From NCBI GenBank assembly GCA_023231165.1, contig JALNVY010000052.1, positions 1-12,092 on the forward strand: a stretch of 12,092 nucleotides of DNA, in the 5' to 3' direction. The position numbers and the translations under genes were made by a program. Below, one piece after another: positions 1-6,323 of this stretch. Each line of letters begins with the position of its first letter. Positions within the stretch are counted from its first letter, which is position 1. The notes beneath the pieces were generated by a model that ran no database searches, was not told the DNA's origin, and worked only from the letters and a program-made list of their open reading frames with translations. Source of the stretch: Syntrophales bacterium (GTDB taxonomy: Bacteria > Desulfobacterota > Syntrophia > Syntrophales > UBA8958).

Positions 1-161
1 CCACTCCCATCATCGGCATGATTGCCGCCGCCATTCAATTGGGGGAAAGACCTACTTTCGTTGAGGCCATGGGTATGATACTGATCATCACCGGATTGAC
101 AATCATTACCGTTCAGGGAGTCATTCAGTACCGGGTACTCAGAGGCTTGATTAATAAATGA
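1..161 (+). CDS. EamA/DMT-family transporter, C-terminal end (partial)
   Basis: The left edge cuts this gene, leaving 52 residues read from base 3 to a TGA at 159-161. The fragment shows the typical end of an EamA (drug/metabolite transporter) repeat: a helix start TPIIGMIAAAIQ, the short loop LGERPT that is a hallmark before the last helix, a hydrophobic last membrane helix (MGMILIITGLTIITV), and a short basic cytoplasmic tail. Family members are inner-membrane proteins with ten helices that export small metabolites or amino acids; the substrate cannot be read from this fragment. The next gene on the same strand starts 24 bases later, so the two may be co-transcribed. Confidence 0.8.
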   Translation, partial: TPIIGMIAAAIQLGERPTFVEAMGMILIITGLTIITVQGVIQYRVLRGLINK

Positions 162-184
162 CCGTCAGATAAGGAGGCAATACA

Positions 185-1294
185 ATGACAGCTAATCTTC
201 TTGATAACATTGATGAAATCTTATTGATGGGACCTGGACCTTCCTGCGTCCCCCCGGAGGTTTATGCCGCTCTGAGTAAACCGACCCTGGGACATCTTGA
301 TCTGTATTTTCTGAAGATCATGGATGATCTGAAATCACTTTTACAGCAGGTAATAAAAACCGGCAACAATATGACCATCCCCATGTCCGGAACCGGATCG
401 GCTGGAATGGAGGCCTGTTTCGTCAACCTGGTGGAACCGGGAGATCGCGTCCTTATCCTGATCAACGGGGTATTCGGCATGAGAATGCAGGATGTCGCCT
501 CCCGGCTTGGCGCCAAGGTTGATGTTATTGAGTTCCCCTGGGGAACACCGGTCATTCCGGAAACAGTAGAAAAAGCCCTGAAGAAGACAGACTATAAAAT
601 CCTTGCCGTGGTGCACGCGGAGACATCCACGGGGGTACGGAACCCTGTGGCGGAAATCGGCGCCCTGTTGAAAGGATCTGAATGTTTATATCTGGTTGAC
701 GCCGTGACCAGCCTGGGCGGCATCGAGGTAAATATGGACGACTGGAAGGTCGACGCCCTGTATAGCGGCACTCAGAAATGTCTTTCCTGCCCGCCGGGGC
801 TTGCCCCCCTTTCCTGCTCGGAAAAGGCAGTGGATAAGCTTAACCGACGCCAAAAGAAAGTGCCAAACTGGTATCTCGACCTTTCCATGATTGCCAATTA
901 CTGGGGAAAGAACCGTGTCTATCACCATACAGCTCCCGTTAATATGCTCTATGGCCTCTATCAGGCACTGATGCTCGTTGTTGAAGAAGGGCTGGACAAG
1001 GTAATCCTGCGCCATCAGCAAAATCACGGAAAGCTTGTAGCGGGACTTCAGGAAATGGGTCTGGAGATGCTGGTGGATGCGCCCTTCCGTCTGCCCATGC
1101 TCAACACGGTGAAATGTCCGGCCGGTATTGACGAGTTGGCTGTCCGGCGCCGGCTGCGATCTGAGCACAGGATTGAAATCGGTGGTGGTCTCGGACCTCT
1201 TACGGGGAAGATATGGCGTATCGGTTTGATGGGACATACCGCCAGACCGGAAAATGTTGATCGTTTTCTGGCGGCGCTGAAAAGTTCTTTATAA
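185..1294 (+). CDS. Class V PLP aminotransferase, alanine/serine-glyoxylate type
   Basis: This 369-residue protein is a full-length fold-type I, class V aminotransferase of the alanine--glyoxylate / serine--glyoxylate / PucG branch. These cytoplasmic enzymes move an amino group from alanine or serine to glyoxylate or a similar 2-oxo acid. Visible marks are the N-terminal GPGPS motif (residues 17-20), the cofactor-binding SGTGSAGMEA stretch (about 68-77), HAETSTG (144-150), VDAVTSLGG with Asp172 for the pyridine nitrogen, and SGTQKCLSCPPG with Lys198 as the likely Schiff-base lysine. The C-terminal region keeps the small-domain motif IGGGLGPLTGKIWRIGLMG. The start is supported by a perfect AAGGAGG at 171-177, seven bases before ATG. 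It ends 13 bases from the convergent ATPase gene. The donor and acceptor amino acids cannot be fixed from sequence; the broad family is certain. Confidence 0.92.
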   Translation: MTANLLDNIDEILLMGPGPSCVPPEVYAALSKPTLGHLDLYFLKIMDDLKSLLQQVIKTGNNMTIPMSGTGSAGMEACFVNLVEPGDRVLILINGVFGMRMQDVASRLGAKVDVIEFPWGTPVIPETVEKALKKTDYKILAVVHAETSTGVRNPVAEIGALLKGSECLYLVDAVTSLGGIEVNMDDWKVDALYSGTQKCLSCPPGLAPLSCSEKAVDKLNRRQKKVPNWYLDLSMIANYWGKNRVYHHTAPVNMLYGLYQALMLVVEEGLDKVILRHQQNHGKLVAGLQEMGLEMLVDAPFRLPMLNTVKCPAGIDELAVRRRLRSEHRIEIGGGLGPLTGKIWRIGLMGHTARPENVDRFLAALKSSL

Positions 1295-1307
1295 TCAAGA
1301 AAAAAAG

Positions 1308-2021
1308 CTATGAGGCCACGGCTACATTTTCCTTGATAAGCATGGTGGCGGGATCGAGAATAAGAACGGGACGGGGCGACGGTATATCCCCGGTTTTCAG
1401 ATCCCGGATATGCATTTCGTTTCCTTCTGTTACCAGCAGCAGGGCAACATCAAATAGTTCGTCCGCCGGCAGGAGGGGCTTGGGAAGTCCATCCGCATCC
1501 GCCTTCACTTGCCGATGAATGTTAACGGTAAACCAGGCTCGTAACCCCTGTTTTTCGACCATTTCTTTCAAGGCATCAAGTACCGGCTTGGATGTGTCAT
1601 CAAAGATCAGCCCATCGACGATGATCATATCGGGGCTAAAAATGCCCTGCTCCATGATGTCATTCAGGCGCTCCTGGAGTCTTGGCACGCTGAACCCTTC
1701 CACTTTGAAAGTCATAATAAATCTAAGGGGCAGCATATCCTCCCAGAGCGTCCGGATTTGACCAATCTGGTATTGAACGGCAAGGCGCCGAAAAAGTTCG
1801 CGGTACCAGAGATCAACCTTGTTTACCGGATCGAGGAGGCTGACATGAAGGACCTTTTTGCCTCGCAACATCGTGTTGAGAGCCAGTTGAACGAGAAGGG
1901 CTGTTTTCCCCACCCCGGCCCTGGCCAGAACCGCACCGAATCCTCCTTCCGGGAGAATGTCGTCATTTTCGTAACCCATTTGCCGCAGGGGATTTCTTAA
2001 AATCAGATCCTTTTTCAGCAT
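1308..2021 (-). CDS. RecA/KaiC-like P-loop ATPase of unknown function
   Basis: A small cytoplasmic P-loop NTPase of 237 residues when started at 2021. It has a Walker A of the relaxed form, ARAGVGKT (residues 33-40, Lys39), a hydrophobic strand after it (KKVLHVSL), and a Walker B strand DMIIVDG (Asp136). Order and spacing resemble the single-domain RecA/KaiC/RadA class of ATPases rather than AAA+. No DNA-binding or membrane segment is evident, and I do not recognise a named family. An upstream in-frame ATG at 2060 would add 13 residues but lacks a ribosome binding site; the ATG at 2021 has AGGAG seven bases upstream, so I prefer it. The gene follows EF-G in the same direction, 51 bases after its stop, so it is probably co-transcribed and may relate to translation or regulation, which is inference only. 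Confidence 0.8.
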   Translation of the reverse strand: MLKKDLILRNPLRQMGYENDDILPEGGFGAVLARAGVGKTALLVQLALNTMLRGKKVLHVSLLDPVNKVDLWYRELFRRLAVQYQIGQIRTLWEDMLPLRFIMTFKVEGFSVPRLQERLNDIMEQGIFSPDMIIVDGLIFDDTSKPVLDALKEMVEKQGLRAWFTVNIHRQVKADADGLPKPLLPADELFDVALLLVTEGNEMHIRDLKTGDIPSPRPVLILDPATMLIKENVAVAS

Positions 2022-2028
2022 AGCGATG

Positions 2029-2033
2029 CTCCT
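2029..2033 (-). promoter_or_regulatory. Ribosome binding site deciding the ATPase start
   Basis: On the minus strand AGGAG lies seven bases before the ATG at 2021. The earlier in-frame ATG at 2060 is preceded only by TTAGGTTAAGCAAGAC, with no good Shine-Dalgarno at normal distance. The signal favours the shorter protein. Confidence 0.6.
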
Positions 2034-2072
2034 GTTTCTAAGATCAAGTATTTTTGCCATGTCTTGCTTAAC

Positions 2073-2981
2073 CTAAGCCGCATTTTTCTTCTTTGCGGCC
2101 ATGTCCTCAGCGATTTTTTCAGCTATGGATTGAGGGACCTGGCGATAAAGAGCGAATTCCATGGTGAACTGTGCCTTCCCCTGGGTTGCCGACCGTAGCA
2201 CCGTGGAAAAACCAAACATCTCTCCAAGAGGAACCTGCGCCTCGACAACACACATGTGTCCTTCATCCTGGGCTCCCACAATCATGCCCCGACGCTGATT
2301 CAGCAGTCCCATAACGGCACCCTGAAATTCCGTCGGCGATTCAATGACTACCTTCATGATCGGTTCGTGAACAACGGGCTTGGCGCGGAGGTAGGCTTCC
2401 CGGAACGCCCCGCGGGCGGCAGCCTGGAAGGCCATATCGGACGAATCTACTGCATGGTAGGCCCCGTCATTAATGGCCACCTTGATACCGGTAATGGGAA
2501 ATTCGAGTTTGGGACCCTTCGCGAGGGACTGACGGAATCCTTTCTCACAGGCCGGAATATACTGGGTGGGAATGGCACCCCCGGTGATCTGGTTGTCGAA
2601 AATAAAATCGCCCTCCGCAGTGGGCTCAATGTATCCCGCTATCCGGCCATATTGTCCGGAGCCTCCGGTCTGCTTTTTGTGGATATAATTAAAATCGGCG
2701 CGCTGGGTGATCGTTTCCCGGTAGGCGACACGTGGGTTGCCGGTCGTCACTTCGGCGTCGTATTCCCGCCTCATTCGTTCCACATATACATCGAGATGTA
2801 ATTCGCCCATCCCTTCAATGATCGTTTCATTCGTTTCCGCATCCACATGACAACGGAAAGTGGGATCTTCCTTTGTAAAACGTTGCAGGGCCTTCGACAT
2901 GTTGATCTGTGCCTTGTTGTCCTTAGGCTCAATAGCGAGGGAGATGACCGGATCGGGGACATACATGGAGGTCATCGCCAA
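2073..2981 (-). CDS. fusA: Elongation factor G, C-terminal part (domains III-V) after an in-frame amber codon
   Basis: This is the second part of the EF-G reading frame interrupted at 3012-3014; the open frame runs from 3011 to a TAG at 2073-2075. It carries the end of domain II and domains III, IV and V. Visible are PVISLAIEP (about residues 11-19), FTKEDPTF, the domain III signature MGELHLD (58-64), GQYG (109-112), the domain IV tip YHAVDSSD (175-182) that enters the decoding site during translocation, and the domain V start EPIMKVVIESP. The sequence resembles mitochondrial EFG1 and the spdEFG1 group. The only possible initiators near the start are TTG at 2981 and ATG at 2975, neither with a ribosome binding site, so separate translation looks unlikely. 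Everything after the amber is in frame and well conserved, as expected for a recently broken, miscalled or readthrough gene. Confidence 0.85.
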   Translation of the reverse strand: MAMTSMYVPDPVISLAIEPKDNKAQINMSKALQRFTKEDPTFRCHVDAETNETIIEGMGELHLDVYVERMRREYDAEVTTGNPRVAYRETITQRADFNYIHKKQTGGSGQYGRIAGYIEPTAEGDFIFDNQITGGAIPTQYIPACEKGFRQSLAKGPKLEFPITGIKVAINDGAYHAVDSSDMAFQAAARGAFREAYLRAKPVVHEPIMKVVIESPTEFQGAVMGLLNQRRGMIVGAQDEGHMCVVEAQVPLGEMFGFSTVLRSATQGKAQFTMEFALYRQVPQSIAEKIAEDMAAKKKNAA

Positions 2982-3011
2982 ATTTAGGCCGGGAGAAACG
3001 AAGGTATCGCC

Positions 3012-3014
3012 CTA
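3012..3014 (-). other. In-frame TAG codon inside the EF-G gene
   Basis: The minus-strand frame from 4178 to 2073 is 702 codons long and is open except for this TAG, codon 389. The flanking residues are GIECA before and GDTF after. In mitochondrial-type EFG1 proteins I recall the matching segment as GIDCASGDTF, so the amber sits where serine is usual, and TCG to TAG is one base change. No frameshift is needed to restore a full protein of normal length. Confidence 0.95.
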
Positions 3015-4178
3015 GGCGCATTCAATTCCAAACAGGGCGCCGATGTAACCAGCCTGGATCATTTCGATATCTTCCATCTGGTCGGCATGCATTCTCACCA
3101 GGCGGCCAACCTTTATTTTTTTACCGGAACGTATATTGATGATTGTCGAACCTTTGGCGATCGTGCCCTGATAGACACGAATATAAGTCAACTGTCCATA
3201 AGCCCCGTCCTCAAGCTTGAAGGCCAGTGCGACGATGGGATCTTCGGGATTGCTGCTTAGCGTCACCGGCGCCTCATTTTCATCCAGATTCAGGGCGGTA
3301 TTTTTAACCTCTTCCGGAGATGGCAGTAATTCAGCCACCGCATTTAAGAGAAGTTGCACACCCTTATTCTTATAGGCCGAGCCGATAATCACCGGGGTCA
3401 TGTGACGTTCGAGGGTTCCCTTGCGGAGGGCCGCAATGATTATCTCCGTTGTGATTTCTTTTTCTTCCAGAATGGCGTCAGTCAGTTCATCAGAAAAGGC
3501 GGAGGCCTGGTCAATCAGCTCTTCCCGCTTTTGCCACGCTTCCGTAAGCAGTTGCTCGGGAATTTCCTCACGCCGGATATCCTCGCCATGAGGCCCATCA
3601 AAATAGAGGGCCTGCATGGAAATAAGATCGACTATCCCCTGAAAATCAGATTCCAGGCCAATAGGCATCTGCAGCGCCACGGCGTTATGACCAAGTTTTG
3701 TCCGGAGCTGTTCTATCACCCGACTCGGATTCGCCCCGCTGCGATCACATTTATTGATGAAGGCAATACAGGGAACCTGGTAACGTTTCATCTGCTGATC
3801 TACGGTTATCGACTGGGATTGCACGCCCCCTACCGAGCAAAGGACAAGAACCGCTCCATCCAGTACCCGGAGAGATCTTTCGACTTCGATGGTGAAATCG
3901 ACATGCCCGGGAGTATCAATAATGTTGACCTCATGTCCCGACCATTCACAGAAGGTTGCAGCGGAGGCAATAGTAATGCCCCTTTCCTTCTCCAATTCCA
4001 TGGAGTCCATCGTCGCCCCCACGCCGTCCTTTCCCTTGACTTCATGGATGGCATGGATACGCTTGGTGTAAAAAAGGATCCTCTCCGTGAGGGTCGTCTT
4101 TCCCGAATCGATATGGGCGCTGATACCGATATTCCTGATCCTTGTCAAATCTCTCTTCATAGTGGTATTTTCTCGCAT
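3012..4178 (-). CDS. fusA: Elongation factor G, N-terminal part (GTPase domain and most of domain II), ending at an in-frame amber
   Basis: EF-G is the cytoplasmic GTPase that drives tRNA-mRNA translocation on the ribosome. This 388-residue part holds the G domain: G1 AHIDSGKT (residues 21-28), switch I RGITI (67-71), G3 DTPGH (88-92), G4 NKCD (142-145), the G5 region IIGSAYKNKG, then most of the domain II beta-barrel (EDPIVALAFKLEDGAYGQL onward). AHIDSGKTTLTERIL, instead of AHIDAGKTTTTERIL of the common bacterial form, points to the mitochondrial EFG1 / spdEFG1 branch known from spirochaetes, planctomycetes and deltaproteobacteria. It stops at TAG, yet the same frame continues with domains III-V (2073-3011). 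The ATG at 4178 has no clear Shine-Dalgarno; an ATG at 4160 (Met7) is an alternative. A strong promoter lies just upstream. The N-terminal fragment alone would not be a translocase. Confidence 0.88.
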   Translation of the reverse strand: MRENTTMKRDLTRIRNIGISAHIDSGKTTLTERILFYTKRIHAIHEVKGKDGVGATMDSMELEKERGITIASAATFCEWSGHEVNIIDTPGHVDFTIEVERSLRVLDGAVLVLCSVGGVQSQSITVDQQMKRYQVPCIAFINKCDRSGANPSRVIEQLRTKLGHNAVALQMPIGLESDFQGIVDLISMQALYFDGPHGEDIRREEIPEQLLTEAWQKREELIDQASAFSDELTDAILEEKEITTEIIIAALRKGTLERHMTPVIIGSAYKNKGVQLLLNAVAELLPSPEEVKNTALNLDENEAPVTLSSNPEDPIVALAFKLEDGAYGQLTYIRVYQGTIAKGSTIINIRSGKKIKVGRLVRMHADQMEDIEMIQAGYIGALFGIECA

Positions 4179-4201
4179 TAATTTATAGATGGAAGCCGAT
4201 C

Positions 4202-4230
4202 ATGATATAGAAATGAAGATTATTTGTCAA
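4202..4230 (-). promoter_or_regulatory. Sigma70-type promoter for EF-G and the ATPase
   Basis: Read on the minus strand, TTGACA (4230-4225) is followed by 17 bases and TATCAT (4207-4202). The -35 box is perfect and the -10 box matches TATAAT at four of six. Transcription should begin near 4195, giving a very short leader before the ATG at 4178 or 35 bases before the ATG at 4160. Confidence 0.65.
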
Positions 4231-4258
4231 TAAGTATTTTCATATATGCACGAAGTGC

Positions 4259-4288
4259 TTGACACTTGTCAAAAAAGATCGTTTTATA
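4259..4288 (+). promoter_or_regulatory. Candidate promoter for the methyltransferase operon, with overlapping palindrome
   Basis: A perfect TTGACA (4259-4264) is followed after 18 bases by TTTATA (4283-4288) within an AT-rich stretch, giving an expected start near 4295 and a leader of about 90 bases before the ATG at 4388. The -35 box is half of a perfect inverted repeat, TTGACA-CT-TGTCAA (4259-4272). The other half can serve as a minus-strand -35 box, with CATATA 18 bases on, or the palindrome may be an operator. The -10 assignment is uncertain. Confidence 0.45.
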
Positions 4289-4302
4289 TAAACACTATAA
4301 CC

Positions 4303-4351
4303 GAAGAGAAGGCTGACAGCCACTTTTTCTTCCCCTAAACTGTACGGGGAG
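4303..4351 (+). promoter_or_regulatory. Two candidate stem-loops in the methyltransferase leader
   Basis: The first stem is GGCT-GAC-AGCC (4311-4321), which may be extended outward by GAAGA (4303-4307) with TCTTC, leaving an internal loop. A short T run follows (4324-4328). The second stem is TCCCC (4331-4335) with GGGGA (4346-4350) around a ten-base loop. The stems are short and could be chance; there is no match to a riboswitch that I recognise. The rest of the 4179-4387 gap contains only the two promoters. Confidence 0.25.
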
Positions 4352-4387
4352 ATCTTAACTTTCACAAATAATGTAATAAGGGCTAAT

Positions 4388-5347
4388 ATGGATTTCACGG
4401 TTCATTCATCGGCAGATTATCATCGCCAGGACCTCCGTACTCTCGGTTGGGAAACGACCCTATGCAATACCCTTGCTGATCGCCGCAGTCCCTGCCGTAT
4501 GACGCTCAACATCAAGGACTCATACGGAAATCTTCTCTTTGATTACCTAAATGGCCTTTTCCCATTCAATCGAATTACCCATCTTCTTGAAGTAGGAGGG
4601 GGTTACGGGTGGCTTATGAGAGATTTTATGCGCCGCAAACCATTTCATAAGGTGACAATGATCGATATTTCCCCACACCTTCTCGATCAGCAGAAGTATA
4701 CATTGACTGGCTTCCCGGGCGCATTTTCCTTCCGTGAAGAAGACTTCTTGGAAACCCCTCCAATGGTTCTTGAAGACGTAGACCTCGCTGTTTTGAATGA
4801 AAATATCGGCGACTATCCCACCATCACGGACTTGACAAGAGATTTCCTTGTGAACTCCCCGGTAACTTTATCTCCTGATCTGAAGCTGGTCTGGGAGTTC
4901 TTTGCCAAATACGGGCTCCCGGAACCTCAACATCCTGCATTTCACATTAATATCGGGGCGCTTATGGCCCTGGAAAAGCTGTGCTGTGCCCAAGTTCCCT
5001 TTATCTTTCTGAGTGAGCACAGTTGTGAAGCTGCGGTCACCGGTCCATATAGAGACCTGATTCGCGTTTCCGCATCGGATAATCCTGAATGCATTATGCT
5101 CAAGGGCCACGATGAATTTACGATTCAGTTTTCTCATCTTGAAAAGATCGGGCATTACCATGACTATAAGATTATCCGGGGGCCAGTTGCTGATTTTGTC
5201 CCTTTCGAGATGACGGCCCGGTTGCGGTCAATCTTGAAGGCCCCTTCACCCTGGCGGGACGAAGACGAAATCATTCGTTATTTTATCGAGGATCTTTATA
5301 AGTATGAATATCTTCTTCTCAGCAAAGAAAAATATGAATCTGAATGA
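4388..5347 (+). CDS. SAM-dependent methyltransferase (class I), substrate unknown
   Basis: A 319-residue protein with a Rossmann-type methyltransferase core. Motif I is LLEVGGGYGWL (Glu68, glycines 70-72 and 74), which binds S-adenosylmethionine; the next strand gives VTMIDIS (Asp93, the residue that usually contacts the ribose hydroxyls); EEDFLETPP (about 117-125) fits motif III, and VDLAVLNENIGDY (131-143) sits where the catalytic strand IV is expected. A region of about 60 residues precedes the core and a long C-terminal part of about 170 residues follows. I do not recognise a named subfamily, so the methyl acceptor is unknown. The start is supported by AAGGG (4378-4382) five bases before ATG. 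The last 44 bases overlap the next gene in another frame, indicating translational coupling with the cysteine-cluster protein. Confidence 0.8.
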   Translation: MDFTVHSSADYHRQDLRTLGWETTLCNTLADRRSPCRMTLNIKDSYGNLLFDYLNGLFPFNRITHLLEVGGGYGWLMRDFMRRKPFHKVTMIDISPHLLDQQKYTLTGFPGAFSFREEDFLETPPMVLEDVDLAVLNENIGDYPTITDLTRDFLVNSPVTLSPDLKLVWEFFAKYGLPEPQHPAFHINIGALMALEKLCCAQVPFIFLSEHSCEAAVTGPYRDLIRVSASDNPECIMLKGHDEFTIQFSHLEKIGHYHDYKIIRGPVADFVPFEMTARLRSILKAPSPWRDEDEIIRYFIEDLYKYEYLLLSKEKYESE

Positions 5348-5666
5348 TTCTCCCTGCGAAGAGCTTTGCCATCGCTGTGGAAAATGCTGCCTTGCCGACT
5401 TTATCGCCTATGTCAGGGATGAAGACATTCTGCGATGGAAGAGGGATGGACGGACAGATATTATGTCTGTAATCGAAAACGAACATGCCATGTGGGCGGG
5501 AGACCATCTTATTTCTGCCGACAACGGACGTTATCTCCATGGCTGCCCTTTTCTTATGTGGGAGGGAGATCATTCGGCCTGCTTCATATATGAAACACGG
5601 CCCGCCGTCTGCAGAAATTTTGTCCCGGCGTCCTCGGAGATCTGTCCCCAATGGAAACCGCTCTGA
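5304..5666 (+). CDS. YkgJ-family cysteine-cluster protein (putative Zn/Fe-S binding)
   Basis: A 120-residue protein with the YkgJ (UPF0153) signature CHRCGKCC (Cys22, 25, 28, 29), then CPFL (Cys81), C-F-I-Y (Cys93) and the closing ETRPAVCRNF (Cys103). Further cysteines are Cys18 and Cys114. Proteins of this family are thought to bind a metal or iron-sulfur centre through these cysteines; their roles are mostly unknown, although members occur near methyltransferases and protein-modifying enzymes. It overlaps the methyltransferase end by 44 bases if started at 5304. An internal ATG at 5334 (Met11) would reduce the overlap to 14 bases; neither start has a strong ribosome binding site, though GAGGA lies 11 bases before the first. 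Length is normal for a short member. The overlap suggests a functional pair, by inference. Confidence 0.82.
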   Translation: MNIFFSAKKNMNLNDSPCEELCHRCGKCCLADFIAYVRDEDILRWKRDGRTDIMSVIENEHAMWAGDHLISADNGRYLHGCPFLMWEGDHSACFIYETRPAVCRNFVPASSEICPQWKPL

Positions 5667-5748
5667 CAGTATTTTCTGTTGAATTATATCAGTAATTAGA
5701 ATATGGATGCAGTCATGATTTATCTCAATTAAATGACAAGGAGGTCCC

Positions 5749-6042
5749 ATGCTGAGGCACATTGTCTTCATGAAATTCAAAAAGGGTGTTGATGCGTTGA
5801 AGATTGAAGATATGGGAAAGAGTCTCGAATCACTCCCCGGAAAAATTGCCGAGATCAAAGGGTTTGAATTTGGTCCGGATATTCTTAAGTCCGAACGGTC
5901 TTACGATTTCGCACTGATAGCAACCTTTACGGGCCTCGGTTCCCTGAAAAGTTATCAGGTTCACCCCGAACATATTCCCGTAATTCAAAAGGTCCGGGGC
6001 CTCTGCGAGGCCATTCTCGTCGTCGACTTTGAATTGCCTTAA
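5749..6042 (+). CDS. Dabb-domain (stress-responsive alpha-beta barrel) protein
   Basis: A 97-residue, single-domain protein of the Dabb family, small ferredoxin-like alpha+beta proteins that dimerise into a barrel. The N-terminal strand MLRHIVFMKFKKGV and the sequence SLESLPGKIAEIKGFEFGPDI, then SYDFALIATFTGLGSLKSYQVHPEH are typical, including the conserved Y-x-x-HPEH segment before the last helix. Known relatives include stress-induced plant proteins and a few enzymes such as olivetolic acid cyclase, but most bacterial members have no assigned reaction, so none is given here. The start is well fixed by AAGGAGGT (5738-5745) directly upstream. It follows an 82-base gap after the YkgJ gene, in which I see no convincing promoter or terminator, and precedes the glutaredoxin by 26 bases. 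Confidence 0.85.
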   Translation: MLRHIVFMKFKKGVDALKIEDMGKSLESLPGKIAEIKGFEFGPDILKSERSYDFALIATFTGLGSLKSYQVHPEHIPVIQKVRGLCEAILVVDFELP

Positions 6043-6068
6043 CTTTTTATTAGAAGGAGACATAATCT

Positions 6069-6323
6069 ATGGCAGCAACAGTTAGAATGTTTACCCTGAG
6101 TACGTGCAGCCACTGCAAGGCTACGAAGAAATTCCTCAGCGACTGCGATGTCGCATATGAAGCCACAGACGTGGATCTTCTCAAAGGCGACGAAAGACAA
6201 CTCGTAATCAATGAGGTTATCAAATACAATCCCGATCGTTCTTTCCCGACAATTGTCATCGGCGACAAGGTCATTATCGGTTTCAATGAAAAGGCCCTTC
6301 GGGAGGCGCTGGGGATAAAATGA
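6069..6323 (+). CDS. Glutaredoxin-like thiol-disulfide protein
   Basis: An 84-residue thioredoxin-fold protein. It has the first strand VRMFTLS, the active-site pair CSHC (Cys13 and Cys16) at the start of helix 1, a cis-proline segment SFPTIVIGDKVIIGF (Pro60), and a C-terminal helix. This is the glutaredoxin/NrdH architecture at normal length. CSHC differs from CPYC of classical glutaredoxin and from CGPC of thioredoxin. The GG motif near the C terminus that helps bind glutathione is replaced by GF, so reduction by glutathione is doubtful. It overlaps the following FTR-type gene by four bases (ATGA), so the two are almost certainly translated together, and the FTR-type protein is the obvious candidate electron donor. 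Ribosome binding site AAGGAG at 6054-6059. Confidence 0.87.
   Translation: MAATVRMFTLSTCSHCKATKKFLSDCDVAYEATDVDLLKGDERQLVINEVIKYNPDRSFPTIVIGDKVIIGFNEKALREALGIK

Noticed and set aside
1291..1315. Possible terminator between the convergent aminotransferase and ATPase genes
   Set aside because: There is an A/T run (seven A on plus, seven T on minus), but the only nearby stems are three GC pairs or five AT-rich pairs, too weak to call.
2982..3011. Natural split of EF-G into two separately translated proteins
   Set aside because: No Shine-Dalgarno precedes TTG 2981 or ATG 2975, and the ten in-frame codons after the TAG (GDTFVSPGLN) still match EF-G, so the break is not at a gene boundary.
3012..3014. 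TAG as a pyrrolysine codon or a genome-wide code change
   Set aside because: The position is a serine site in relatives, not a methylamine-methyltransferase active site, and TAG also ends EF-G and the ATPase here; no pyl gene is in the window, so a pyrrolysine reading has no positive support.
3354..4181. A 275-codon open frame on the plus strand opposite EF-G
   Set aside because: It is the antisense shadow of the conserved GTPase region; it has no ribosome binding site, no recognisable domain, and the minus-strand frame explains the conservation.
5667..5748. Promoter in the 82-base gap before the Dabb gene
   Set aside because: TTGAAT with AT-rich sequence downstream can be found, but no -10 box at proper spacing stands out from the AT-rich background.
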